The notes below the pieces were generated by a model. The model saw only the letters and a list, made by a program, of their open reading frames with translations. It was not told where the DNA came from and made no database searches. Of a DNA stretch of 27,666 nucleotides, positions 16,328 through 23,770 are shown piece by piece. This DNA is from UBA5070 sp035913415 (GTDB lineage: Bacteria; Fibrobacterota; Fibrobacteria; UBA5070). Every line of letters starts with the position of its first letter. The first letter of the stretch is position 1. The position numbers and the translations under genes are program-made. Location: the NCBI GenBank assembly GCA_035913415.1, contig JAMIIV010000153.1:1-27666 (forward strand), written 5' to 3'.

Positions 16328-16993
16328 TCAGTCCTTTCCCCGCGCCGCGGCCATGATCCTCTCGGCCAGTTTTGACGGATCTTGTCCCTGCGCGGCGCCG
16401 TCCAGGAAGACGGCGTGCGAGCGCACGGCGATCAGCGCGACCTGGCTGGGATTTTCGGGCACGCGCCCGCCGGGAAACGCGTCGCGCCTCTCCCGAAGGA
16501 ATGTGGCGGCCTCGCGTACCGCCTGGTGCAGGGCGCGGTCGTGTTCGGTGGGATACTCGAAGACCCAGGCCTTCACCCGGTCGTTGATGACCCGTTTTTC
16601 GGCCCCTCCGGCGTCGATCCCCGCGGCGGCGAAGAGGCGGCAGTCGTACTGGCGGCAGGTACCGGGGCGCGCATCGTAGATCGAGCAGCGCGAGTTCTCC
16701 AGCATGGGGCACAGGCCTCGGTCGTCGTAGCCCATCAGCTCGTGACCCTTGGGCATGCCGGGTGCGGCGAAGCGCCGATCGGCGGGGATCGCCTTGCGGG
16801 CGGCGTGGTCGTCCTTCCCGATGTGGATGAAATACGACGAGCTGCAGCATCCTACGCAGTCGCCGCACGGGACGTCCTGGCGCCCGTCGCCCTCGAGAGC
16901 CTTCAGGAAGCCGTCCAGCCAATGGGAGAAGACTCCGGCAGGTACCGGCTCCTGCGGGGTAGGGGGTGGGTGGGTTCCTCTGCGCTGGGCCAT
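16328..16993 (-). CDS. YkgJ-family cysteine-cluster (Zn/Fe-chelating) protein
   Basis: 221 residues. The signature of this family is intact: CGDCVGCC at 43-50 and then C-x7-C-SIYDARPGTC-x4-C (Cys95, Cys103, Cys113, Cys118), giving eight cysteines for metal or Fe-S binding. The C-terminal ~100 residues are helical and not part of the core family. The biochemical role of the family is not established. The ATG at 16993 has GGGAG about 11 bases upstream. Upstream, a small secreted-protein gene ends 31 bp away, and downstream the membrane-protein gene starts 5 bp away. Confidence 0.87.
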   Translation of the reverse strand: MAQRRGTHPPPTPQEPVPAGVFSHWLDGFLKALEGDGRQDVPCGDCVGCCSSSYFIHIGKDDHAARKAIPADRRFAAPGMPKGHELMGYDDRGLCPMLENSRCSIYDARPGTCRQYDCRLFAAAGIDAGGAEKRVINDRVKAWVFEYPTEHDRALHQAVREAATFLRERRDAFPGGRVPENPSQVALIAVRSHAVFLDGAAQGQDPSKLAERIMAAARGKD

Positions 16994-17024
16994 GGACGAT
17001 CGCTCTCCCGGGTGGAGAACCAAT

Positions 17025-17396
17025 CTAGGAAGGCCCCTGCGCGGGCCGACCAATGGAAGTGGTTCGCCAGTGGGGAGAGCCGACCTCACCCGAGTTTCGC
17101 TCTCTCTTACGTTCGGCCACCGAAAGATCCAGGCGCATTTGGAACGAGGGGAATTGCCAGCCCGCATGCAGTCCGAACGTCGAGAGGTCGCCGTACAGGT
17201 GGGCGGGCATCGCCAGGAAGAAGCCTTCGCCGTGCGATGGTGCGAAGCGGACGCAATCCGTCGAGTCGGTCTTGGTTCGGATGGTGTCGCGTTCGGTGGG
17301 AGCGGCCGCCACGGGCGTGGTGGCCAGGGCGGTAGCCAGGGCGAGAGCGCAAGGCGCGGAACAGGCGTGACGGAAAACGACACGGAAAGTGCACAT
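17025..17396 (-). CDS. Small secreted protein of unknown function
   Basis: 123 residues from ATG 17396, which has AAGGA about 8 bases upstream. The frame is open to 17489, but the internal ATG starts a typical signal peptide (basic start, ALALATALATTPVAAA, cleavage after AAA). The mature ~95 residues have no family I recognise; MPAHLYGDLSTFGLHAGWQFPSF could be a short beta-structure. Probably first gene of the operon with the cysteine-cluster protein. The 116-bp gap to the HTH gene shows nothing definite. Confidence 0.6.
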   Translation of the reverse strand: MCTFRVVFRHACSAPCALALATALATTPVAAAPTERDTIRTKTDSTDCVRFAPSHGEGFFLAMPAHLYGDLSTFGLHAGWQFPSFQMRLDLSVAERKRERNSGEVGSPHWRTTSIGRPAQGPS

Positions 17397-17512
17397 GGAA
17401 GTGTCCTTGGTTGCGGGGAGGGAACGCTTGACGGTTTCTCGCCGGGCGCGGCGAGGCCGTGGCGCGATGGCGTGCGCGAGTGATGGCACTCCGGGCGATG
17501 GCCCCGGGAGGG

Positions 17513-17737
17513 TCAGTCGTCCGACGGAGGTCGGGTGGGGTCGTATTCCAGGAGGTCGCCGGGTTGGCAGGCCAGCTCGCGGCAGATGGCCTCGAGGGTG
17601 GAGATGCGCACGGCCTTGGCCTTGCCGGTTTTCAGGATGGACAGGTTGGCGTCGGTGATGCCGATCCGCCGGGCCAGCTCGTTGAGGGGCATTTTCCGGT
17701 CGGCCAGAACCCTGTCGAGGCGGAAGACGATGCTCAT
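17513..17737 (-). CDS. Small Cro/C1-type HTH regulator (YozG-like)
   Basis: 74 residues, almost entirely a helix-turn-helix: MPLNELARRIGITDANLSILKTGKAKAVRISTLEAICRELACQPGDLLEY. This is the short XRE subtype that commonly follows DUF2975 membrane-protein genes (Bacillus yoaS-yozG type). It is preceded 7 bp upstream by the DUF2975 gene and has no good ribosome site, suggesting translational coupling. It likely binds the palindrome upstream of the pair and regulates it; this follows from family and position. Confidence 0.86.
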   Translation of the reverse strand: MSIVFRLDRVLADRKMPLNELARRIGITDANLSILKTGKAKAVRISTLEAICRELACQPGDLLEYDPTRPPSDD

Positions 17738-17744
17738 GGCCGGC

Positions 17745-18245
17745 TCATACGGTGAGGTCCTGTTCGTCCTGCAGGGTGGTGCCGTTGCGGAGGATCTCCC
17801 CGACCACGAGAAGCACCAGGCTTACCAGGAGGGCCGCGAAGTTGAACGAGACGAGGGAGAAGGCGATCAGGAGCTTGCTCGTGTTGCCGATGAGGGCCAC
17901 GTTCTCCTGACGGAAAATGGCGTCCCTGGCGAAGTTCGCGAACAGCGCCCGGGCCTTGCGGAGGATGAGCAGCATCAGGACCGTGAGCAGCGCCAGGTAG
18001 GGGAAGACCACCACGCGGGTCAGCGCGGGCAGCGCCAGGAACTCGTTCCATTCGGGATCATCCGCTCCCGAGAGGCGGATGGATTCGGAGATCGTGGCCA
18101 GACACGTGTGCGAGAGTGGGGTGGGAAACAGTGCGATTGCCAGGAGGAGCGAGAGGCTCAGAGCCGAAACGAGCACGAGGACCCAGGCCGTCTGGAGAAT
18201 GGGATTCATCCAGGACGACAGGGACTTCTCTCCGAAGTACCGCAT
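17745..18245 (-). CDS. DUF2975 membrane protein
   Basis: 166 residues with four predicted membrane helices (about 17-40, 76-96, 117-137, 138-152) and the conserved cytoplasmic stretch LFANFARDAIFRQENVALIGNTSKLLIAF between the second and third, typical of DUF2975 ('PF...N...L...G'). Family function is unknown; members are paired with a small XRE regulator, as here. The ATG at 18245 has AAGGCGG about 6 bases upstream and a well-formed promoter starting 30 bp further up. Confidence 0.86.
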   Translation of the reverse strand: MRYFGEKSLSSWMNPILQTAWVLVLVSALSLSLLLAIALFPTPLSHTCLATISESIRLSGADDPEWNEFLALPALTRVVVFPYLALLTVLMLLILRKARALFANFARDAIFRQENVALIGNTSKLLIAFSLVSFNFAALLVSLVLLVVGEILRNGTTLQDEQDLTV

Positions 18246-18274
18246 AAAAGCCGCCTTGTTGTTGGTGCTTCTCC

Positions 18275-18327
18275 AAGATAGGGCGGATTCATAGCGAAAG
18301 TCAAGAAGAAAATATCGTAAAACGATA
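18275..18327 (-). promoter_or_regulatory. Promoter and palindromic operator of the DUF2975/HTH operon
   Basis: Read on the minus strand, -35 TTGACT (18304-18299) and -10 TATCTT (18280-18275) are separated by 18 bp, a near-consensus sigma70-type promoter. Immediately upstream of the -35 is a 15-bp palindrome, TATCG-T-TTTAC-GATA (18313-18327, arms TATCGT and ACGATA on the plus strand). Its position and AT-rich setting make it a good operator candidate for the small HTH protein of this operon. Confidence 0.72.
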
Positions 18328-18372
18328 AAACATCATCGAGTTGCGATGCCTTGGAGACATGCCGCCCGCGTG

Positions 18373-19509
18373 TCAGGGGAAGCGGGTCAGGTGGGGGACA
18401 AGAGCGTGTACCGGTCCCTCCGGCCCCTTGATCGAGACGATGGCCATGCCGCCGCGCACGGCAGGGGCCGCGAGGTTCCGTCCCCCCAAGTCCGCCCAGC
18501 GGACGGATTCCGTCGGAACGGCGCGGCCGTCCAGCTCGACGACCGTGCCTGCGGAGGTACGACGGACCTGCAGCCTCGGGGGAGCGTGACGAGACCTTGC
18601 GTGGATGGACGTCGTGGCGAACGGATCGATCTCGCGGATGCTCACGCTCTTGTACACGGCTGTGTCGCCGTCGGTGCGCCAAAGCAGAGTGCCGTGCCCC
18701 GGGGTGATCACCGCGGTGGCCGGATAGGTGCATCCCGACACGTCGCCCGAGGCCCACTGCCCGGAGTCCACGACGGAACCGACCCAATCCCAGCGTCCAC
18801 CGTTGATCGGAGTCCCGTTGGAGGTCGAATCGATCCACAGTTCCAGGTGGACGGCGTTCCGGCCGGGCAGATCCCAGGCGAGGAACTTCATCCCGATCCA
18901 GCGGTTCAGTGGCAGCTTGGATCCCTTCCAGAGCGGGGCCTGGGTGTTCAGGCCCGAACCCGACCAGTACGTGCTTCCCGGGTGCTTGAGCTCCTTCTCG
19001 ATGTCCCATTTGCCGTCGTTGCGGAAGCGCGCGTAGTAGGTGGTGGCGTCGCAGTCGTTCCCACCGCTGGAGGCGTGGCCCAGCGGGCCGCTGCGCATCC
19101 CCACGACCATGCCGCCGTAGTTGGCTCCCGCGGCGCCTTTGCGCATGTACCAGGCGGTGAATTCGACGTCGCGGAAGAACTGCGCCGCCACCTTCGACGA
19201 ATCCATCGAGTTGACGTGAAAACGCGGCCCCGAGCCCGACATCGTCATGGTGCCTTGTCCGTCGATCCGGAATCCGTCGGTGCCGCCGCTGTGGTCCTCG
19301 GTCCACCCGGTGGGGTCGCCGGCATCTTCGGCGTACTTGACGGTGCGGACCTTGGTGTTGGCCCAGTGCGCGGACGTCCACTCGCGGGTGCCCGCTCGGG
19401 TGGGGTAAAACCGCGCGATGCCGAACGTGTCCAGGTCGGTGGAGGCCGCCAGCAACGGAGTGGCCAGCAGGGCGGCCATCATCGCGGAGGTCCGTGCCGA
19501 GGCGTTCAT
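18373..19509 (-). CDS. Secreted, probably sugar-binding protein with C-terminal sorting-like tail
   Basis: 378 residues. Signal peptide from ATG 19509 (MNASARTSAMMAALLATPLLAAS). The mature N-terminal ~270 residues are Trp/Gly-rich and beta-structured: ARFYPTRAGTREWTSAHW, DGQGTMTMSGSGPRFH, YMRKGAAGANYGGMVVGMRSG and DCDATTYYARFRNDGKWDIEKELKHPG. This looks like a jelly-roll, concanavalin-like fold, such as is found in carbohydrate-active proteins. The last ~70 residues (LQVRRTSAGTVVELDGRAV to the end) look like a separate small beta-domain of the kind found at the C-terminus of secreted Fibrobacterota proteins. No catalytic residues can be assigned. The start overlaps the acetyltransferase stop by ATGA. 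Confidence 0.75.
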   Translation of the reverse strand: MNASARTSAMMAALLATPLLAASTDLDTFGIARFYPTRAGTREWTSAHWANTKVRTVKYAEDAGDPTGWTEDHSGGTDGFRIDGQGTMTMSGSGPRFHVNSMDSSKVAAQFFRDVEFTAWYMRKGAAGANYGGMVVGMRSGPLGHASSGGNDCDATTYYARFRNDGKWDIEKELKHPGSTYWSGSGLNTQAPLWKGSKLPLNRWIGMKFLAWDLPGRNAVHLELWIDSTSNGTPINGGRWDWVGSVVDSGQWASGDVSGCTYPATAVITPGHGTLLWRTDGDTAVYKSVSIREIDPFATTSIHARSRHAPPRLQVRRTSAGTVVELDGRAVPTESVRWADLGGRNLAAPAVRGGMAIVSIKGPEGPVHALVPHLTRFP

Positions 19510-19976
19510 GGGGCGATCGTTTCGCGCAAGGGCGAATCCTCGAGCTTGAGATGGAAGCCGCGCTTGACGTCGCCGTCGAACCCGGCCGCTTCGTAGAAGC
19601 GATGGGCGTCGCGGCGCTTGGCGCTGGAGAGCAGCGCGATCTTGTAGCAGTTCCGTTCGCGCGCGAACGCCACGGCCATCTCCAGGACGCCCTTGCCCAG
19701 ACCGCGGCGCTGGTGGTCGGGATGGGTCACGACGTTCTCGACCACCGCCCAGGGACGCCCGGAGCGGGTGAGGTTGGGAACCACGACCACGTTGCATGTA
19801 GACAGAATCTGACCACCATGGACGCCCACGAAGTAGGCGATGCCGGGAGTGGATTCGACTTCGTCCCACAGCGAGTCGGCCCGGCCGGCCGGGAGCGGGG
19901 CGTCGTCGGGGTTCAGGTGCCGGTAGAGGTCCAGGATGCCCGGGAGGTCTTCCCGGCGCGCGGGGCGGAATTCCAT
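19506..19976 (-). CDS. GNAT-family N-acetyltransferase
   Basis: 156 residues from ATG 19976, which has AGGA about 6 bases upstream (an ATG-like start 33 bases earlier is less well placed). The acetyl-CoA-binding motif A is clear: VENVVTHPDHQRRGLGKGVLEMAVAFA, containing R-R-G-x-G-K. The C-terminal YEAAGF is also typical. The acceptor substrate cannot be told. It overlaps the secreted-protein gene downstream by ATGA, an unexpected pairing of a cytoplasmic enzyme and a secreted protein. Confidence 0.87.
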   Translation of the reverse strand: MEFRPARREDLPGILDLYRHLNPDDAPLPAGRADSLWDEVESTPGIAYFVGVHGGQILSTCNVVVVPNLTRSGRPWAVVENVVTHPDHQRRGLGKGVLEMAVAFARERNCYKIALLSSAKRRDAHRFYEAAGFDGDVKRGFHLKLEDSPLRETIAP

Positions 19977-20016
19977 GTCGATCCTGTCGGAGGGGTAGGA
20001 CTCCAGCATAACATGC

Positions 20017-22122
20017 CTACCGGAGGTTGTCGGGGAGGGTGTCCCATCCCGCCTCGAGGTAGGAGGGCCTGGAGAGGGGTCTGGTCTTCGCGACGGCTCC
20101 CTTGCCGCCCACCAGGCACTTCGCGGTGCCTGCCAGGCGGTTCCAGTCCCAGGTCCATTCCTCGTCGCGGCGGGGATTGGTGAAGCCGCAGGCCTTCAGA
20201 CGGCGGTCGGAGGCGTTCTCGAGGGATCGTTCGAGCATCGAGTCGCCCTGGACGGATTCCGTCGCCACGGTCATTCCGTCCCCGTCGAAGTAACCCCAGG
20301 CGGTGCGGGCGGTTCCCAGCACCAGACCGGTCGGGGTCGCCTGGAACGCGAACTCGACGCCCTTCTCGGTGCTGAAGGATCTCCGGTAATTGTCGGCCTG
20401 CAGGCGCAGGGCGAATCGTCCGCCTTTTCCGCCGACGACCTGGCGCAATTCGTAGTTGGGCAGGACGCGGCCGTATCCAAGGCCCCCCGACCAGGTCCAG
20501 ATGCTCGTCCTGCGGCCATTGTCGTACAGGGCCCACCAGATGGGGTAGTTGCGCATGGTGTAGGGATGGTAGACCACCTGGCGGAGCACGAAGGCGTGGC
20601 CTTCGAGAACGGGGGGAAGCTGGAAGTCCTTCCAGGTCAGGTCGTCCGGTTCCCACGAATCGGGGGCGTGTTCGGGGCGCTCGACGCGTACCTTGGTCTT
20701 GGACGACAAGGGCAGGAGCGCGAGCACATCCGGTGCGTCCACGGCCAGGTCGCGTGCGTCCACGGAATCGAACAGCACGCGTTCCATTCCCACCAGGCGG
20801 ATCCCCGATGCGCTAGAGCCCAGCGGTGCGACGAAACCGGGGACGAACGTGCGGAGTTCTTCCTGTGTCAGCCATTCCTTGCCCTGACCCTTCAGCCTGA
20901 TCCGGCGGAGTCCACCGGCGAAGCGCTTGAATCCGGAGGCGCGCGTGTAGGAGGCAAAGAGAGGTTCCTGTTCGATGTCCAGCGCCCACAGGGCCGTCCC
21001 AAGACGTTCGAGGGGAGCGTCGATACGCAGGTCGGCGTGGATTTCCAGCCTTCGCCGGTGAGTGGTCGACCGGGTTGCCAGGACGGCATCGCGCAGACGG
21101 CTCCGTTGGTCCGCGATGCCGGTCGGGATCGCGAATCGCAGGCTGTCGCAGCCGGTCGCCCCTTCGAAGTACGAGGTGAACTCGTCTTCCAGAAGGAGGC
21201 ACCGGTGCGCGCCGCTGTCCTCTCTCGCCGAACCCCATTGGAGCCGGACGGCACGGCTGGATTCGATCGCGAGCAAAACGGTGTCACGTTGATCGGGATC
21301 GAAGTTGTCCGGGCTGGCCAGGATCGCGTCGAGAAGCAGCAACGGAGTCTCGGGCGAGGCCGTCAGCAAGAGGGGGGTGCGCAGGTGCAAGGTCGAGTCG
21401 AGGGCCTGGGGCGGTTGGATCGCGTACAGGGAGTCCGGGAGTTTCTGCAAATGGTCCGGTTCGAGATTCGCGGCGAAGACCCGACCGGCTTCGTAGGTGT
21501 CGAAGTTCTCGAGATCGGGTGCACCCGTGGTGTCCCGGGCGATCCGGACCCAAGTCTCCCCGTCCACCTCGATGCTGCTTTCCGTCAGCTTGATGCGCAG
21601 GAATCGGGAGTCGGCGGAAAATGGGAACGCCTTGATTCCGAGTCCGAGCAGGCCCAGGCCGACGACGAGGAGTGGAATGGTCGTACGAGGAGACTTGAAG
21701 GCCATGATGGTACGTCTCGGGGTTGGGGGAGTGTTCAGGTGGTGCTTGGGGACTGGACGCAATGTGGGCAACCGCAGGAGGCTCCAGGTGACTCCGCAAC
21801 CGATGACCCCCAAGGTCCAGCGCAAGGCCGGCAGATGGTCGGGGACGCCCCACGTCATCGATGCTCCAAGGCTCGTCCAGACCAGCGCGAGCACACGGAT
21901 CTTGGTGGTCATGGGAAGGCCCGTCTTGTCGCGGTAGGCGGCGATCAGTGGGCCGAACCACCGGTGGCGGACCAGCCAGGTGTGGCAGGCGGGAGAACTC
22001 CGCGCGAAGCAGGCCGCGGCCAGCAGGGCGAAGGGGGTGGCCGGGAGCAGGGGAATGACCAGCCCTGCCATCGCAAGCCCCAGGGCGCACCAGCCGCAGG
22101 TGAGGAGGATTATCCGGAGCAT
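20017..22122 (-). CDS. DUF454 (YbaN-like) membrane domain fused to a large uncharacterised domain
   Basis: Continuous reading frame of 701 codons from ATG 22122. Residues 1-~120 are a DUF454/YbaN domain: two N-terminal helices (GLVIPLLPATPFALLAAACFARSS), then HRWFGPLIAAYRDKTGLPMTTKIRVLAL and two more helices. A short Pro/His-rich linker leads to ATG 21705, which starts a membrane anchor (TTIPLLVVGLGLLGLGIKAF) and a ~540-residue extracytoplasmic region with beta-rich stretches of no known family. YbaN itself is ~125 residues, so the natural end coincides with the linker. Either this is a true fusion, or two adjacent genes whose separating stop is missing. The linker has weaker codon bias than either half. 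No clear ribosome site is visible at 22122 or 21705. Confidence 0.7.
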   Translation of the reverse strand: MLRIILLTCGWCALGLAMAGLVIPLLPATPFALLAAACFARSSPACHTWLVRHRWFGPLIAAYRDKTGLPMTTKIRVLALVWTSLGASMTWGVPDHLPALRWTLGVIGCGVTWSLLRLPTLRPVPKHHLNTPPTPRRTIMAFKSPRTTIPLLVVGLGLLGLGIKAFPFSADSRFLRIKLTESSIEVDGETWVRIARDTTGAPDLENFDTYEAGRVFAANLEPDHLQKLPDSLYAIQPPQALDSTLHLRTPLLLTASPETPLLLLDAILASPDNFDPDQRDTVLLAIESSRAVRLQWGSAREDSGAHRCLLLEDEFTSYFEGATGCDSLRFAIPTGIADQRSRLRDAVLATRSTTHRRRLEIHADLRIDAPLERLGTALWALDIEQEPLFASYTRASGFKRFAGGLRRIRLKGQGKEWLTQEELRTFVPGFVAPLGSSASGIRLVGMERVLFDSVDARDLAVDAPDVLALLPLSSKTKVRVERPEHAPDSWEPDDLTWKDFQLPPVLEGHAFVLRQVVYHPYTMRNYPIWWALYDNGRRTSIWTWSGGLGYGRVLPNYELRQVVGGKGGRFALRLQADNYRRSFSTEKGVEFAFQATPTGLVLGTARTAWGYFDGDGMTVATESVQGDSMLERSLENASDRRLKACGFTNPRRDEEWTWDWNRLAGTAKCLVGGKGAVAKTRPLSRPSYLEAGWDTLPDNLR

Positions 22123-22185
22123 GGGTGGTAAAGGTAGAGGGGCGTAGATGTCCCGAGGCACGGACGCGGCCGTTCGGCCCCGAGG

Positions 22186-23547
22186 TCAGGGCTTCATGAC
22201 GGTGCGGGAGAGGATCCGGCCGTCGCGACCGACCACGCGCAATGCGTACATGCCGGGTTTCAGGCCTCGGGTGGTGAGGGCTCCGGAGCCGTCCGCGACA
22301 AGATTCGTCTCGCGGCCGTCCAGACTGGTGGCGGAGGCCTCGCGGCAGCCGCCAGCGCACGAGACCTGCCAGTCGCGGCCCATCGCGGCCAGTTGGATGG
22401 AGGGCTGGCCTGGGAGGGCGCGACGCGCTCCGGTGCTCTGCGCCACGGCGATCCTGGACGCGACCTCGGCCCACAGGCGCTGGATGGAGGCGTTGCCGGA
22501 GTTGGCCGGATGCACGCCGTCGGAGCCGAGTTCGGAGGGGTTGGACAGAAAATGACTGTAGAGATCCGGGCCGGGTACGAGATCGCGCGCCTTGGTGAGG
22601 CTGTCGACGACGTCGAGATAGGCCTTGTTCACCTGCCAGCCGGTGACGGCGGGATTCGCGGCGGGCATGCGGGCCAGGATGGGCTTGATGCCGCGGGCCT
22701 GCAGGGTGTCCAGGATGCGCACCAGCGCGGAGCGATATCCCGAGACGCTGGAATTGCCCCCCCAGGCGTCGTTGGTGCCCAACGAGATCGCCCACACGGA
22801 CATGCCCTGGGAATTGTCCAGGTAGCGGGATACGTCGTTGGCTACGTCGGCGGTGATGATGCAGGGAATGCCTGCTCGAACCACCGGAGGAATCCGACCG
22901 GGAGAAGTGGCCGCCACGCGGGCCGAGAAGTCGTCTCCTGCCGGGAGCGAGATGCTTTTCCAGGCACCGGCGGTGATGGAGTTTCCCACGAAGATCCAGC
23001 CTTCGGGATTGGGTGCGGAGGCGTCGAAGATGTCCAGAGCGTCCAGCGACCCGCTACCGGTGTTGATCCGCATCTTCACCCAGCTCTTGCCCTGGAAAGG
23101 CACGTGGTGGGAGCGACTGGACACCAGGTTGGAGGTGACGGTGACCGTGGGGGTCCAGTCGCCGTCCTGCCCGTTGGTCGAATTTGCCGAGACCAGGATG
23201 TCGTAGCTGGTGGGGATGGCGATGCCCGATGTCTGGAGGCAGGCGCGGCTGCCGTTCTCGCAACCCACGGTGTTCGACCACGAGAAGCTGGGCGCGTTCC
23301 AGGCCAGCAGAAGTCGGGAGGGTCCGCTGCCGATGTTGTATGCGGCCCACGAACCGCTGGAAAACGTCCAGTTGGCGTTGCCCCAGCGACCGTCGTTCAG
23401 CGAAGACAGTCCGGAGGTGGGGCTTCCCACCGCTACCAGTTTGCTCGATAGCTGGGGGGCCGGTTGCAGGTCCGAGGCTGCCACCAGGTTGGTGGCCAAT
23501 GCCAGGGCGGTTCCCATCGCCAACCGCAGGTTCAGGTGTCCATTCAT
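22186..23547 (-). CDS. Secreted SGNH/GDSL-type esterase
   Basis: 453 residues. Signal peptide from ATG 23547 (LRLAMGTALALATNLVAAS). Residues ~35-175 resemble a discoidin/F5-8C-type binding module (LNDGRWGNANWTFSSGSWAAYNI... ). Residues ~183-370 are an SGNH hydrolase: block I FVGNSITAG with nucleophile Ser190, block III GTND (257-260), and block V SDGVHP with Asp343 and His346. Ser-His-Asp are all present. The C-terminal ~75 residues end GMYALRVVGRDGRILSRTVMKP, like a small sorting or adhesion tail. A carbohydrate esterase removing acyl groups from polysaccharide is likely, given the xylanase gene nearby. The frame is open upstream to 24456 but that overlaps the SUKH gene. Confidence 0.87.
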   Translation of the reverse strand: MNGHLNLRLAMGTALALATNLVAASDLQPAPQLSSKLVAVGSPTSGLSSLNDGRWGNANWTFSSGSWAAYNIGSGPSRLLLAWNAPSFSWSNTVGCENGSRACLQTSGIAIPTSYDILVSANSTNGQDGDWTPTVTVTSNLVSSRSHHVPFQGKSWVKMRINTGSGSLDALDIFDASAPNPEGWIFVGNSITAGAWKSISLPAGDDFSARVAATSPGRIPPVVRAGIPCIITADVANDVSRYLDNSQGMSVWAISLGTNDAWGGNSSVSGYRSALVRILDTLQARGIKPILARMPAANPAVTGWQVNKAYLDVVDSLTKARDLVPGPDLYSHFLSNPSELGSDGVHPANSGNASIQRLWAEVASRIAVAQSTGARRALPGQPSIQLAAMGRDWQVSCAGGCREASATSLDGRETNLVADGSGALTTRGLKPGMYALRVVGRDGRILSRTVMKP

Positions 23548-23718
23548 CGTCCAGGCTCCGTCGTTTCCGTTGGCGGTTGCATGGCAGGGCGGCCGGGAGG
23601 AGACCGATGCGCGCAAGTCGGTGGTGGTGGGAACGTTCCGGGTCAGACACCGTGGGACCCGGGAAAGAGGGAAGGTACGGCCGACTGCCCGGTTTCCGCC
23701 TGCGAGTTGTTCCCCTGG

Positions 23719-23753
23719 TGCCCTCCAGCCGGCATCTTCCTGGGTGGAGGGCA
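23719..23753 (-). terminator. Hairpin downstream of the TPR-SUKH gene
   Basis: Perfect 9-bp inverted repeat TGCCCTCCA/TGGAGGGCA (23719-23727, 23745-23753) with a 17-base loop, starting 18 bases after the stop of the TPR-SUKH gene when read on the minus strand. There is no T-run, so it may be a transcription-pause or Rho-type terminator. The remainder of the 223-bp gap (23548-23770) shows no gene. Confidence 0.35.
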
Positions 23754-23770
23754 GAGGCCGGGGCCTGCCG

